64,000 nt of DNA from the NCBI GenBank assembly GCA_917880885.1, contig OU862928.1, positions 41,094,962-41,158,961 of the forward strand, in the 5' to 3' direction. The notes beneath the pieces were generated by a model. The model had not been told where the DNA came from and did no database searches. It saw nothing but the letters and a program-made list of their open reading frames with translations. Every line of letters begins with the position of its first letter. The stretch's first letter is position 1. The stretch is from Limnephilus marmoratus (lineage: Eukaryota > Arthropoda > Insecta > Trichoptera > Limnephilidae). A program made the position numbers and the translations under genes. Below, piece by piece: positions 50,476-61,173 of this stretch.

Positions 50476-50524
50476 AATAATAAAAAATTATATTATTAAA
50501 TTTTATGTATGTATATACATACGT

Positions 50525-50620
50525 TCATACTGCACCCTTGAGGTGAATTTTCAAGAAAACGGGCATTTTAAATCTATATATGCATATATATATATATATA
50601 TATACATATACATATCACAA
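50525..50620 (+). repeat. L2-type LINE tail fragment and TA microsatellite
   Basis: 'cacccttgaggtgaattttc' + 'aagaaaacgggc' matches the tail at 54900-54935; then (TA)n at 50576-50606. Confidence 0.65.
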
Positions 50621-50985
50621 GAATCGAAACTGCTTCCATCTGGAGCCAGAGAGACTATGGCATGTATGTTGTGAGGCTGAAGATATGGGGAGGGGAAGAA
50701 GATGGGGACGAGGAAGGTGGGGAAGTACCAGATCTAGTCAACAAACACAGCTAAAGCCATTTCAAGCAACATTTCAATTCTAATTGGTGGTGTTACACCA
50801 AGGCGATACTGAGAGTATGTTCCACCTGAAAGTGCCGGAAATATATCTTATATTATTTTTAATTATAAAATGTTGAAAACACAAATCAATCGAATAAAAT
50901 TTATTTGCGCGTACCGGGATTTGAACCCGCGACCTCCGGATTGCTAGTAAAGAGCTTTACCCCTCGACCACGGGGGCATGTCAAT
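50620..50985 (-). repeat. SINE-C with a different tRNA-like head
   Basis: Minus strand: head 'cccgtggtcgaggggtaaag' and 'cgcgggttcaaatcccggta', body 'ggtgtaacaccaccaattag', tail 'cagtttcgattcttgtgata'. The head differs from the 44279 and 44853 copies; the body is shared. Confidence 0.8.
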
Positions 50986-51891
50986 GTGACTTTTACATAA
51001 CAATACAGTGATTACAAATTAACATTGTAAACATATATAAAAGGAGTGTTAAATTATTAGGAAAAAAAACTAAAAATAACAGTGCAAAAAAGACAAAGTA
51101 AAAATGTTTAAAAATTAATAAGCTAAATGATAAAAAAGACATACCTATGATATGTGTAAATCTCAACTTTATATTTGTGCGTTATGATTAATAAATACAT
51201 TAAAAATTTTAGGTAATTATTAATTATTATAATTTAAGTTGACTGATTCGGCCCATTGGCAGTCGGAGTCACGTGTTAATATCGGGCTCATGGCGATCGC
51301 GGTTGAAATGAACACGCCGAAAATTATAAAATGTATATTTAAGCTATGTTTAAACACTTACACGTGAAAGGTAAGACCGTCTTTTTTCTTAAAGGTCTTC
51401 ATAGAACTACTTTTACAGAACTTTACGGCGCACTGGACCATTTTTCTATGTTTTATGAACGTTTTACTGGGAGCTCTATACGCGACCGAGGTGTAAAAGC
51501 CAATGTCGGCCGTCTAAAAACAGTTCGGTAAATTTTTTTAAAAATCACACTTCGGGAGGGTGTGCACACTTTACATGCCGTCTCTCTAATATCCATACTC
51601 TTAGGGCGTCACGCACTCGGGACGCGCTGCATTGCCAACGGAGACGACATTAAATTCTTTCCATTGTATTTCTCCTCTCACCGCAACATTTATTTTCTTA
51701 CCCGATGGCGTTAGTTTGTTTGTTTGTTGGTTGCGGCTTTGTGGGAAATACGACGCGGAATAAATCCTCCCGGGACACACTTAATTGTTTCCTCGGCAAA
51801 AAATACAATCCAAACACTGCCATTGTGAGCAGTAGCGTAGCGAGAAATGTTCAAGACCGCGTTTGAGATATTAAGATTATTATATTAATTA
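50986..51891. other. No gene recognised
   Basis: AT-rich to 51240, then a less AT-rich segment to about 51860 that carries none of the window's repeats. A 61-codon plus-strand frame (51346-51531) is unrecognised. Confidence 0.35.
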
Positions 51892-52200
51892 CTAGCGAGT
51901 TCCCGGCATGTTACTATGCCACTTAATAAAGAAATTATTTCTCCCTGCGTGTCCTTTCCCATTTGTCCCGTTCCCTTTCCGCCTTCCCTTCCTCTCCCGC
52001 GTCCCCTTCCCCTCAAGCGTTCCCTCTCCGCCCTCTTCGCATTCCCTCTCCCCACTCCCTTCTCCCGCTTCCCCCATCCCGCGAACCACCTCCCTAGTTC
52101 TCCTCCCGCTGCCGCAATCCATACATACAGCTCGCATGCCACCTAATGCAATTTTTTTTATACAAATTTCCAGAATTTATTACCAGAGCTCACCAGTATA
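51892..52200 (+). repeat. R-E repeat, 3'-truncated
   Basis: 'ctagcgagttcccggcatgt', pyrimidine tract, 'atacagctcgcatgccacct' and 'ccagagctcaccagtatata'. The GATA end is missing. Confidence 0.8.
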
Positions 52201-52827
52201 TATGTAAAATATCGCGTGCAAGCACACATCAAATCCCCAAAGTTTGTTGTCCCCATTTATTCGTCCAAAAGGATATTTCAAAGTTTTCACCACAATGCAA
52301 CTACCTATTGTAAACATCTTCAACTTAAAATCCCTACGGACGTATCATGTATCTCGGAACGGCATGAAATACCCTCGGGTCACCTCAATCAGGGCGATTG
52401 TCCAAGTTGCCGGGGCACCGCTGCGCCTCTGACTGTGTGGCACCGTGGGCTGCGGTATACCTAAGCCACCCACACGTAGAGGTAGGTGGTTTATCGGGTG
52501 GAACGGGTGTCGGTGGGTGTTAACCGGTGGAGGTGAACTTAATAAATTCTCGGCAAAACTACAATATACGGGGTACAGTGTATCCAGGTTGCCAGGTCTT
52601 TGTGGAAACTCGGGACATTAAACAAACCGAGCAGTTAGTGGACTGTTTTACTTTATTGCTAATAATTTAACCTCGCCTTTCATGACCTGTTTACATTGTT
52701 ATTTATTTTGCAATGTATTACGATTGCTGGGAAACTTTGTAATGCATTTAACACAGCCAATATAATACCAAAATAACGAAAACTAAAATGATTTTATCGA
52801 AGGAAGCAAACACTTTGTGGTGACATT
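52201..52827. other. No gene seen
   Basis: Unassigned; 'ctgcgcctctgactgtgtgg' at about 52420 resembles hAT-type ends. Confidence 0.35.
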
Positions 52828-52915
52828 ATATATTAAATGAAAAAATACACTTTGTAAAATACCACTTTTTATTAGAATTAATATTTAACAGGCAATTTAG
52901 TAAACTAAATATGCC

Positions 52916-53024
52916 CGAGTAAACTAAATTGTAATGATTGTTCTGCATTTTACATCGGAAAAACGGCTCGGAACGTAAAACTAAGAATTAAAGAACATCT
53001 AAGATGTTTAAATAGAACCTTTCT
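52916..53024 (+). pseudogene. Penelope GIY-YIG endonuclease, N-terminal half
   Basis: KLNCNDCSAFYIGKTARNVK then LRIKEHLRCLNRTF. 'CxxC...FYIGKT.R....RI.EH' is the start of the GIY-YIG nuclease domain of Penelope-like elements (Tyr, Gly and Arg catalytic positions kept). The domain is cut at about 53025 by the LINE and resumes at 54967. The reverse transcriptase that normally precedes it is absent. Confidence 0.8.
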
Positions 53025-53028
53025 ATAG

Positions 53029-53540
53029 AAGCAACTAAGCTTCTTGTGAACTCGTATATAGTATCACGTCTTGATTACTGCAATGGCATCTATGCAAGTC
53101 TTCCTAAATGTCAAACTGACAAACTCCAATCAGTTTTCAACGCCGCAGCACGACTTATCACTGGGGTACCCAAATTTTCGCACATTTCGGAACACCTCCG
53201 AAATCTTCACTGGCTGAAGTGTCCTGAAAGGATCCAATACAAGTTATGCTGGATGGTGTTTAAATCTATCAATGAAATGGCTCCTCCCTATATCTCTGAA
53301 CTATGCATTCCGGAAAATATTGGTCTAAGGCAGTCAACTCTTAGATCAGCGACATCTTCTGCAATTGGAAGGTTGAAAGAACCTAAGCGAAATCCGAACA
53401 CTAAGTTTGGTGATCGTGCATTCGCAGTATCCGGCCTTGAAGCTTGGAATAAACTTCCTATGGAATTGAGATGCATAACCAACTCAGCGGAATTTAGATC
53501 CAAACTGAAAACTCACTTTTTCCGATACTCCTTTCCATAA
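53029..53540 (+). pseudogene. L2/CR1-type LINE reverse transcriptase, C-terminal fragment, open
   Basis: ATKLLVNSYIVSRLDYCNGI, PKCQTDKLQSVFNAAARLIT, EHLRNLHWLKCPERIQYKLC, MVFKSINEMAPPYISELCIP, LRQSTLRSATSSAIGRLKEP, FGDRAFAVSGLEAWNKLPME, FRSKLKTHFFRYSFP, TAA at 53538-53540. The 'SRLDYCN...LQ.V.NAAARLI...LHWLP..ERI.YKL' series is the conserved C-terminal part of L2/CR1-group ORF2 proteins. No stops over 170 codons. The catalytic part is missing through 5' truncation. Confidence 0.85.
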
Positions 53541-53940
53541 ATTCATCATTCTATTTAAACCCTACAATTTTTAATAGGTTTTTTTTCTCTTTTCTCTTTG
53601 TTTATAGTTAACTCAATCTGTTTAATGTAATCTGTTAATTGTGATACCTCAATCTGTTTACTGTTGAGCGATGAATCACCTTAATGCAGTAAAGATGGAC
53701 TATTAAATTTATTAATTTATTTAAAATATCTATACCTTCCCGTATATCCAGTTAACCTTCATTATACTTTTTGCACCCGTATTCTCGAATTTAATATTAT
53801 GTAAAAACTTCCTACTTCTTCTGGCGCTAATCTTAATTGTAAATATGTGTGTTAATAAGTCACCAGTTTTAGGTTAGAATCTATAGGTCTTAGTCATAAG
53901 TCACTAGCTATAACTCTTAGAGCTAAGTCACTAGTTATAA

Positions 53941-54771
53941 TAGGCCACTTGCATGGATTTCAGAACGACTCAGAAAAAATCGTGTGGATAGATCTTTTTA
54001 CTAAGATTACGAAAATGTTAGTAAAATTTTGTAGAAATGTACAGTTTTTTTTATTTTTAAATAAATAAATCCATTATTTGGGCTCGTGACGTCACTACAT
54101 GAAAATGTCCCGTCTCCGAAAATGTTCCTATTAATTTTGTTAAATTCCACACTGATTTATTTTTTTTATATGGCATCACTTTGATTTCAGGTGAATTTTT
54201 GATTTCGTTCACTAGATTTATTGTTTGTTCTCTGCGAACTTATCATTTGGTTTGAATTTTTGACAGATGTTGTGAAGAGAACCCCGTACAATTTAGATGT
54301 CGGTGCGTGTTTTAGAGGTATAATGGTTATGGTGCTGATTTTATCAAAATCAAATTTTATAATATTCTTATTATTATTATAATTTACAAGTACAAGTATA
54401 TTACATTGGATTTATTAATATTGACGTTGTACATAATAATGATTTATGATCAATAAGATGGATCAAGGAAAAAAATATTTATGAGATGTAATATTTTTGG
54501 AATGCCTCGTTATTCTCCTGTGCCATTCGTGTGGAAAACGTTCTTTTTTTTAAAAATGATTTTCGGCTATGTAATTATTGTTTTTTCTCACCTATAAAAT
54601 TATGTCCCGTCTTTCCGGTTTATAAAAAATGGTCTGATTTTTCGGATTGAAATTTTCAAAAAATCCCCAGGGTTTCAAAAATACGATTAAGAAAATAATA
54701 ATAATGCAGAATGTCTTAGAATATTTTCCTAAACCGGAAAAAAATTTAAAAAAATGTGATGCAAGTGGCCT
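53941..54771. mobile_element. MITE-M copy 2, both termini present
   Basis: 'TA|GGCCACTTGCAT' at 53941 and 'ATGCAAGTGGCC|TA' ending 54771. Inner sequence as 1669-2480. It lies in the 3' UTR of the L2-type LINE, whose 'aagtcactagttat' repeats flank it. Confidence 0.8.
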
Positions 54772-54966
54772 ATTGTAAATTTTAGTTGTAAGCCAGTAAT
54801 ATAAGTAGCCATAAGTCTTAGATGTAAGTCACTAGTTGTAATTTTAAATCTTAGTTATAAGCAAGTAATATTAATTCTTTTATATATTTATTTGTACAGC
54901 GCCCTTGAGGTGATTTTTCACGAAAACGGCGCTATATAAATTAGCCAATTATTATTATTATTATTA

Positions 54967-55181
54967 TTAATACTTTTTCAGAATTCGCGAACCATCTACT
55001 AGAAACTAACCACTCATTCGATAAAACCTCCGGGACTAAAATATTACATAAAAATGGAATTAGAATTAGGTTAAAAAATCTAGAAGCCCTCGAAATCAAA
55101 AAAGCCGTCAATAATAAATCAAACGTTATTAATAACCAAATCAATTTATCTGATATTCCCATTTTTAATTTATTCCGTTAA
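54967..55181 (+). pseudogene. Penelope GIY-YIG endonuclease, C-terminal half
   Basis: SEFANHLLETNHSFDKTSGT, KILHKNGIRIRLKNLEALEI, KKAVNNKSNVINNQINLSDI, PIFNLFR, TAA at 55179-55181. 'FA.HLL...HSF', 'LEALEI.K' and the closing 'NQ..LS..P.FN' are the usual end of Penelope ORFs. It continues the 52916-53024 half. Confidence 0.8.
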
Positions 55182-55387
55182 CCTTTTCTGAGACAGTTCC
55201 CTCCCTCTCCTTCCCCCCCCCCGTTACTTACCCAAACTGTAATTATTATTTTTGTCTCCCTCTTGTCTATTTGTATCTTTTTCTGGCACCAATAGGTTGT
55301 CGCCTATTCTATTGCTATCTCTTTCACTAATTCTCTTAATGTCTTTTATATATGTGTCTGTATCTCATTTACTTCAGTTGATATAAT

Positions 55388-55440
55388 AAGCCCTGATGAA
55401 GCTTGAGCTAAGCGAAACCTGGTTGGCTGTTAAATATTAA
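55388..55440 (+). ncRNA. Hammerhead ribozyme-like core of the Penelope terminus
   Basis: CTGATGA (55393-55399), GCTT-GAGCT-AAGC stem-loop, GAAA (55414-55417), then 'cctggttggctgttaaat'. Both invariant strands are intact. Confidence 0.65.
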
Positions 55441-55494
55441 TTCTAATAAAAAGTGGTGTTTTACAAAGTGTATTTTTTCATTTAATATAAAACT

Positions 55495-56417
55495 AAAAAA
55501 ATTTCACGTATTTTAGGTGACCCGACAATTGGACCCCCAAAGTAATAATTATCGTAATTTTTTTTGTACATTTTTACCAATTTCAAACCTAAAATCGATT
55601 TCAAAAATACCTTTAAGATGAAGCCATAGTAAATAATGCAAAATCATAAATAATCATATGTTTTTGTTTTGAAAATTTGATCGCTTAGAAGTATTGTAGA
55701 TGTTTAATTAAATACTGCGTGTAGAACATACCTTGGCCCTTAAAAACATCGGTCATTTTTTTTATAAGTCTTTTAATAAGCCTATAAAAAAATAAAGTAT
55801 AAGGTCTAAAAAACACACTTTCAAGTCCAAACTCTCCTATTTATTAACCCCTTTTCGGTTATGGTTTTATTGTATAATGTAGCAAATTCAGTTTATTTTA
55901 TAATGATCGCAAAAAAAGTTGATATTTACAGCCAATCTTCCCAAAATAAAATAAAATATGCATTTTCGCGTTGTTATTTTACAATACGGCCGCTAGTCGA
56001 CGAATTCAGTTTTTTTTTAAACCCTATGGCGTCCACCGAAGAACTACTGTCCACGCCACAGTCGCCTAACCTCAGTCACCACGCCCCGAACTGAACGGGA
56101 GATGGACGCGTCGCTCCGCGTCGCTTGATTTCGTGAAATCAATTTTAAATTTCCGTTTTGTTACAATAAACAATGCGTAAAACAGAAATTAATATTTTTT
56201 ACAGGCCTTTACGAAATCAACCTGTAAAACAAAACTCTCAAATACCTTTTCCAACCTTTCCAAAAGCTTTTTCTCAAGTATTTTTAAACTCCTCCCATAA
56301 AGGGCGTGAATTCCTATTTCGATTTTTTCATGAACTAGTGGATCGCCTTAATATTAAGTTGGTATGGATATCTACGAATTTATTTACATTGTCGATGTTT
56401 GTACTTATAAGCTGGTA
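55495..56417. other. No gene recognised
   Basis: AT-rich with a GC-richer patch at 56020-56130 ('gacgcgtcgctccgcgtcgc'). 'aatttcaaacctaaaatcga' at 55587 recurs in diverged form at 57936, suggesting another dispersed repeat. Confidence 0.35.
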
Positions 56418-57080
56418 TCTCTACATATTATAAATTAAAGTCCCCCGCGTCGTCTGTCTGTCTGTCTGTTCGCGATAAACTCGAAAACTACTGAACGGAT
56501 TTTCATGCGGTTTTCACCAATAGATAGAGTGTTTCGTGAGGAAGGTTTAGGTATGTAATTTGTCAAGGATTTGTGTAAATTGGTAGAAACATCACGATAA
56601 TTGTTAAAAGTGTCGGAAAAATCGAGCCGCCTGGTAGCTTTCATCGAAAACGCTGCCTAATCCATTTGGGATATAACATGACAATGCATGGTGGGATATT
56701 CCTCTTTTATAGATCTACAAAAAAGTCCGCGAAAGCATATGTATATCTATCTTTTACGGATAGCTTACTATACCCATTTTATCTTCTAAAAAAATGGTCA
56801 CGTACATTGATTGCGGTAATTGAAAAGTTATTTAGACGGATACAATATTATCCTATACAATCCTTATTAATTTTAATTCGTTAGTTACCTCAAGCATTTC
56901 ATGCACATTATTTTAATCTTTCACACCATCTCTACGTATTATAAATAAAAGTCCTCCGCGGCATCTGTCTGTCTCTTCGCGATAAACTCAAAGACGGCGG
57001 TGGTTATAAAGGTTGGATAACCATCCAGTAGATGACGTTGTGTTTTATTAGCCACAGCAACGCGTTGCCGGGTCAGCTAG
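56418..57080 (-). repeat. R-F repeat, complete minus-strand copy
   Basis: 'tctctacatattataaatta', (TGTC)n at 56452-56470, 'caaaggttggataacc'-type head, ending 'gccgggtcagctag' at 57080. Confidence 0.85.
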
Positions 57081-57402
57081 CATCTTTATATATACAAAAA
57101 ATCTCGCGTCACGATGTTTGTTCGTGATAAACTCCGAAACTTTACTGACTGCGTGTAATTTGGTCCAACATACACACGGTCCAACTTACAGTTTTTTCTC
57201 GATTATTGACTTCAATAATTTTTATTGCGAATTAAATGTTCGTTATAGGACAATGCTTTGTAATTATTTGTAAGTTCCATAAGTATCTAACAGATGGCAG
57301 TGTCAGTTAATTTATCGACACAACACTTGGTTATCTAGGTTGGGTAACCATCCAGTAGATGGCAACGTAACGTCACAGCAACGTGTGGCCGGGTCAGCTA
57401 GT
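57081..57402 (-). repeat. R-F-related repeat
   Basis: Ends 'cagcaacgtgtggccgggtc' + 'agctagt' like R-F and has 'ccatccagtagatgg', but the remainder ('ctcgcgtcacgatgtttgtt') differs. Confidence 0.55.
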
Positions 57403-57584
57403 ATATTATTATAAAATAACGTGTACAATGTGCTTGCCGCTAAAACTCAGAAACGCATCCAGTACGATCAAGAGATTTTTATGGTGTAGTAGCCCTCTAT
57501 CCCACATCCATGAAGAGGATGGGATAAGAGGATATTTAAAGGGCATGCTTTTGAAGATATAAGGGCTGAAAGTTTTGCCCTCTA

Positions 57585-57764
57585 GAAGTTTCTAGAACAG
57601 TCCAGAACATTCGGGAGTTTTCGAAAGCATTCCACAACATTCCAGAACATCCCAAAACATTCTGGAATGTTCAGGAATAGTCTGGAACGTTCGGGAACAT
57701 CCCGGCACATTCCAGAACACTCCCGAATGTTATAGAATGTTCTGGAACATTGTGAACTATTCGA
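57585..57764 (+). promoter_or_regulatory. Dense heat-shock-element array (nGAAn / nTTCn pentamers)
   Basis: Around twenty GAA or TTC boxes in alternating orientation at 5-bp register, for example 'ttctggaatgttcaggaata' (57660-57679) and 'tggaacgttcgggaacat' (57683-57700). Alternating nGAAnnTTCn is the binding site of heat-shock factor trimers. Confidence 0.75.
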
Positions 57765-57797
57765 AGCTTTGTTGTTTGGGTTACCCATTGGTAGGGG

Positions 57798-57835
57798 TAT
57801 ATAAAGCAACGTCCGTCGTGGGTTCGAACGTCAGT
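57798..57835 (+). promoter_or_regulatory. TATA box and arthropod initiator downstream of the HSE array
   Basis: TATATAAAG at 57798-57806; TCAGT initiator at 57831-57835 with A at 57833, 33 bp from the first T of TATAAA. The spacing suits RNA polymerase II core promoters of insects. Confidence 0.65.
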
Positions 57836-57895
57836 TCAATCTCATATCAACTCCCTGAGCGAAGCCGGGTACCTAAGTACCTACCCCAGCTATAA

Positions 57896-58064
57896 ATTAT
57901 TATAAAATTATATTTTCCTGTGCATTATTTACCAATTTCAAACCGAAAATCGACTTAAAAATACCTTTAATAAGAAGTTGGCATGAATAGCAAACGAATT
58001 TATTTACACTGTCGATTTTTTTTTGTATTTATAAGCTGGTACATACAGTACATATATAGACAAG
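57896..58064. other. No gene seen
   Basis: Spacer; diverged copy of the 55587 sequence at 57936. Confidence 0.35.
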
Positions 58065-58275
58065 TAGTTTTATCCTCGATGCATTTGAATGAAAATATCT
58101 TTTATACTTATTCATATGTTATTCGGCGATACTTCTTCTTTGGACACCCCTTCCGAGACACTTATGTAGTTATATTTTGTGTAAGTAGGTGTACCGTATT
58201 TTCCCTAAACCGACTGCATATTGTGTATAATTGTGGGGGGCCAAACGCCGGGAGACCAACGGTCATGGAATCGTT
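58065..58275. repeat. R-G dispersed repeat, inverse copy
   Basis: 'gatgcatttgaatgaaaata', 'attttgtgtaagtaggtgta' and 'gtattttccctaaaccgact' are the reverse complement of blocks at 26085-26260. Confidence 0.75.
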
Positions 58276-58324
58276 TTTAGTAGAGTAAATGTAAAAATAA
58301 ATTTTAAAAATACCGAATAATAAT

Positions 58325-58400
58325 TTGAATAACGCACAAGAGTCACAGTTGCTAAGAGCCAGTGGAACTATGGCATCCCCAATTGGGGTATTTCGTGAAT
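58325..58400 (-). repeat. SINE-C 3' fragment
   Basis: 'gaataacgcacaagagtcac', 'ctatggcatccccaattggg' and 'gtatttcgtga' only. Confidence 0.65.
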
Positions 58401-58599
58401 ATAATATTAATAGGCGTTACTTATAACTTTGTTCTTAAAGAAAATGTATTTGTTTGTCATATTAATACAACGTTAATACACGGCAACGGCACAAAAAAGG
58501 CAAAAAACTATAGACATATGAATATTACTAGACAGACCAGAACATAAAGGTGAAGGGTAGAAACCAACTACAGCGGGACACAGAGCGGGAAAATGACTT

Positions 58600-59245
58600 T
58601 GGTGATATGCGAATCGTCAATAACTCAATCTGACAGTATATAGGCATCTCGCATTATAATATCACTATTTAGTTCTTAAAAGTAAACTCTGCTTTTGAAT
58701 GAATAGACCTTTTTACATGGGAGCGCGAATTGCTCGCCGCATAATGAACAAATTTGCGAAGTCCAAATACGGCAAAGTAAAGTTCGTCTATTATCAGAGT
58801 CCAATATTTTGTTGCCGTATTTAGTTAAGACACTTTTACAAATGTTTCATAATTTAATTACCCCACTAAACAGCGACGAGCACACGCCATGTATCTCGAG
58901 TGATAGTATATGTTGCAAAAACGACCATATTATGTGATATGAATATGCTTAAAATAAAGTAAAATAATGCTTGCCTATGGAAATACGACAGTTGGGTTTA
59001 TTCTCTTTTTCACTTCTATTTTTACACGTTTTCAAAACACAAGTCACTATTTTTGCTGTGTTATTTCGTAAAATGCACCGATGAGTGCTCGCCCTGGCTC
59101 GCAGAAGAATGATGACGTCACATTTTTTTTTATATTCACGCGAAGCCATACTCGATCCCAGCCGGTTCCAATGGAACCGGTATGGGAAGGAGGAAATAAT
59201 ACGCTTTTATCACTTAGGGGAGGTCTAGTCATATTCATGTCTATG
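58600..59245 (-). repeat. R-P repeat, minus copy
   Basis: Inverse of 38395-39080 without the MITE-L: 'gaatgaatagacctttttac', 'ttgttgccgtatttagttaa', 'gacacttttacaaatgttt', then 'gatgacgtcaca' and 'aatacgcttttatcacttag'. Confidence 0.7.
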
Positions 59246-59649
59246 CAAAAAACGTATTTCTTTATCATAATAATGCTGCATCTCTTTCTTAGACACTAAA
59301 TAATAGTGAGACAAACGTACGTATTTTATTCTGCTTCACCCACAGGAAAAATACATTAATTGTCGTGCATCACTCTCACTAGTATTAAAGAAATGCAACG
59401 CCGGGTGCGGTTGACGTCACCGTGCCAAAGAAACAAAGTAATAATTTTCTTGCATCTCTCTCACACAACGCACCGTGACGTCTCCGTAGACCCCTACTAT
59501 ACTACTAGCCGTGGCGATAATTTTGAAAGTATGGAATATAGTTACAAGGATAATTTTGAAGTGTGAGTGAAATCCAAAAATTCATCAAATGTCATTGCGC
59601 TGATGGTTTTGCTTTTGTTCTTAAACATATAATGCTGCAGCTCTTTCTT
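59246..59649. other. No gene seen
   Basis: Unassigned; contains a repeated 'cttgcatctctctcac'-like phrase near 59370 and 59450. Confidence 0.35.
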
Positions 59650-60066
59650 ACACACTTTTATTTTTATATGAATACTTCACAGGAGTCCCAGCTACTCCCG
59701 TCTGGAACCAGTGAGTCTATTGCATCACCAATTGGGGTATGTTGTGAGGCTGAACGTAGTGGGGAAGGGAAGGAGATGTGGAAGAGGAAGGTAGAGAAGT
59801 ACCTGGCTATTCAGATCTGATTACCAAACACGGCTAAAGCCATTTCAAGCAACGTTTCAATTCTGAATGGTGGTCTTACACCAGGACGATAGTAACAGTA
59901 TCTTCCATTCTGGAACGTGCCGCAAATATGCTATATATTATTTTATAATGAATTAATTGTGAAATCACACAAATTAATCAAATAAAATTTATTTGTTCAC
60001 GCCGGGATTCGATCCCGCGACCTTCGGATTGCGAGTCAAAAGCCTCACCTCTAGACTACGCCGGCC
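59650..60066 (-). repeat. SINE-C, complete, third head type
   Basis: Minus strand: head 'ggccggcgtagtctagaggt' and 'cgcgggatcgaatcccggcg', body 'ttgcggcacgttccagaatg', tail 'gggactcctgtgaagtattc' then 'atataaaaataaaa'. Confidence 0.85.
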
Positions 60067-60168
60067 GTTCACTAAATAACAACAGGCGAAAATGAGACAA
60101 ATGATAAACGTATGTCTGCGCCCACCTAAAAGAAACATACAATCATTATCATACTTCTCCCTCAAACG

Positions 60169-60486
60169 TTTTTTTTTACATGAGCTCCACACAGGAGGCC
60201 CTGAGGAAAATAATTTCCCTCAGGGCCAATGTCATCTTTGGGGATGGTGTGTGGAGGGTTTTTTTTAAGGAAAGGAAGGAGAGGAGAGTTCTGGGAAGGA
60301 AAAGGGTTTAAGGGGTGGGTAGGAATCTGGGGTTCAATGTATCCTGGTCATCCGCCTCCAGGACCTAGACAAACCTCACCCCATGAACCCCGAAATCACC
60401 AAACGTAGCTTGGGGTGACCTATGGCAGAGGTGTTGGTTATCCAATAAAGATTCCCGGGGCGGCGGTACCCATTCCCGCCTCCCAA
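60169..60486 (-). repeat. REP-A SINE-like copy with internal deletion
   Basis: Minus strand: 'ggcgggaatgggtaccgccg', 'attggataaccaacacctct', 'gttcatggggtgaggtttgt', then (middle missing) 'cccagattcctacccacccc', 'accctccacacaccatcccc', intact inner hairpin 'ggccctgagggaaattattt', 'ggagctcatgtaaaaaaaaa'. Confidence 0.85.
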
Positions 60487-61173
60487 CGTATAAAGAAAAT
60501 GAAACGCAATTCTTGTCCCCGCGGCTGAACCGATAGTAAGATATATCTGTTTCCTCCAAAGGAAAAAAGATGTGTTTTGGAGGAAACAGTCACACATATT
60601 TTGTTTGTCTCACCTTTTCTCTCATAATTTCATGTGTAAGAAAGAGCTGCAGTACTATGGCGATAAGGAAAGTATGTTTATTGCCCTTTTTACCGTCACG
60701 GTTCCGTACAAGTGGATCGTCACGGTAATAATAAGTGCGCTCAATGTCACATTATTGAAGTAGGAACAGCTTTTCTATCTGAAATTTCAAATCCAACGAG
60801 ACAATTTCACCTCACAGTGTCATTTCCATCATTGGTTGTGGGGCTTTTGGTGAGATACCTATAGTATAGATAAAGGTATTTAATTACTTTTTTTAATGTT
60901 ACGAGTAGCATTGTTTATTAAAATTGTCTGTTTTTTATGTGATAAAGGAATGTGGAAAATTGGGTGAATAAACAGTACATTTAATCAAAAATTTTAATGA
61001 ACTGTTTAATCTGTTTACGTAATGATTTTTATTGAACCACAAAACGTCTCACCTATTGGACCTTATAGGCCGTCACTACGCTCTATACAGGGTGTCCGGG
61101 GAAAAGTGCACTAACTTCTGGAGACGATTACATATATGTATGCTTGAAGTTAAAAAAATAGGTATTCCAATGT
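60487..61173. other. No gene seen
   Basis: Unassigned AT-rich sequence. Confidence 0.4.

Larger units (their letters stand above)
53026..54966 (+). mobile_element. L2/CR1-type LINE insertion
   Basis: Starts in the RT C-terminal region (53029) and ends with 'gcgcccttgaggtgattttt', 'cacgaaaacggcgctatata' and (TTA)n, the tail style of L2-type LINEs. The 3' UTR contains 'taagtcactagttata'-like repeats and a nested MITE-M. Confidence 0.8.
52828..55494 (+). mobile_element. Penelope-like element remnant with inverted terminal copies
   Basis: The left end 'ttaaatgaaaaaatacactt' through 'ttagaattaatatttaacag' (52828-52896) is the reverse complement of the right end (about 55426-55494) with one or two changes. 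Between them are two halves of a GIY-YIG endonuclease domain and a hammerhead motif. The middle is replaced by an L2-type LINE. Confidence 0.8.
57403..57895 (+). repeat. Repeat-like segment carrying a heat-shock-type promoter
   Basis: Starts 'tatattattataaaataacg' and ends near 'gcgaagccgggtacctaagt', edges that look like those of non-autonomous insect transposons. It contains the promoter array described separately. No coding sequence follows within 200 bp. Confidence 0.4.
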
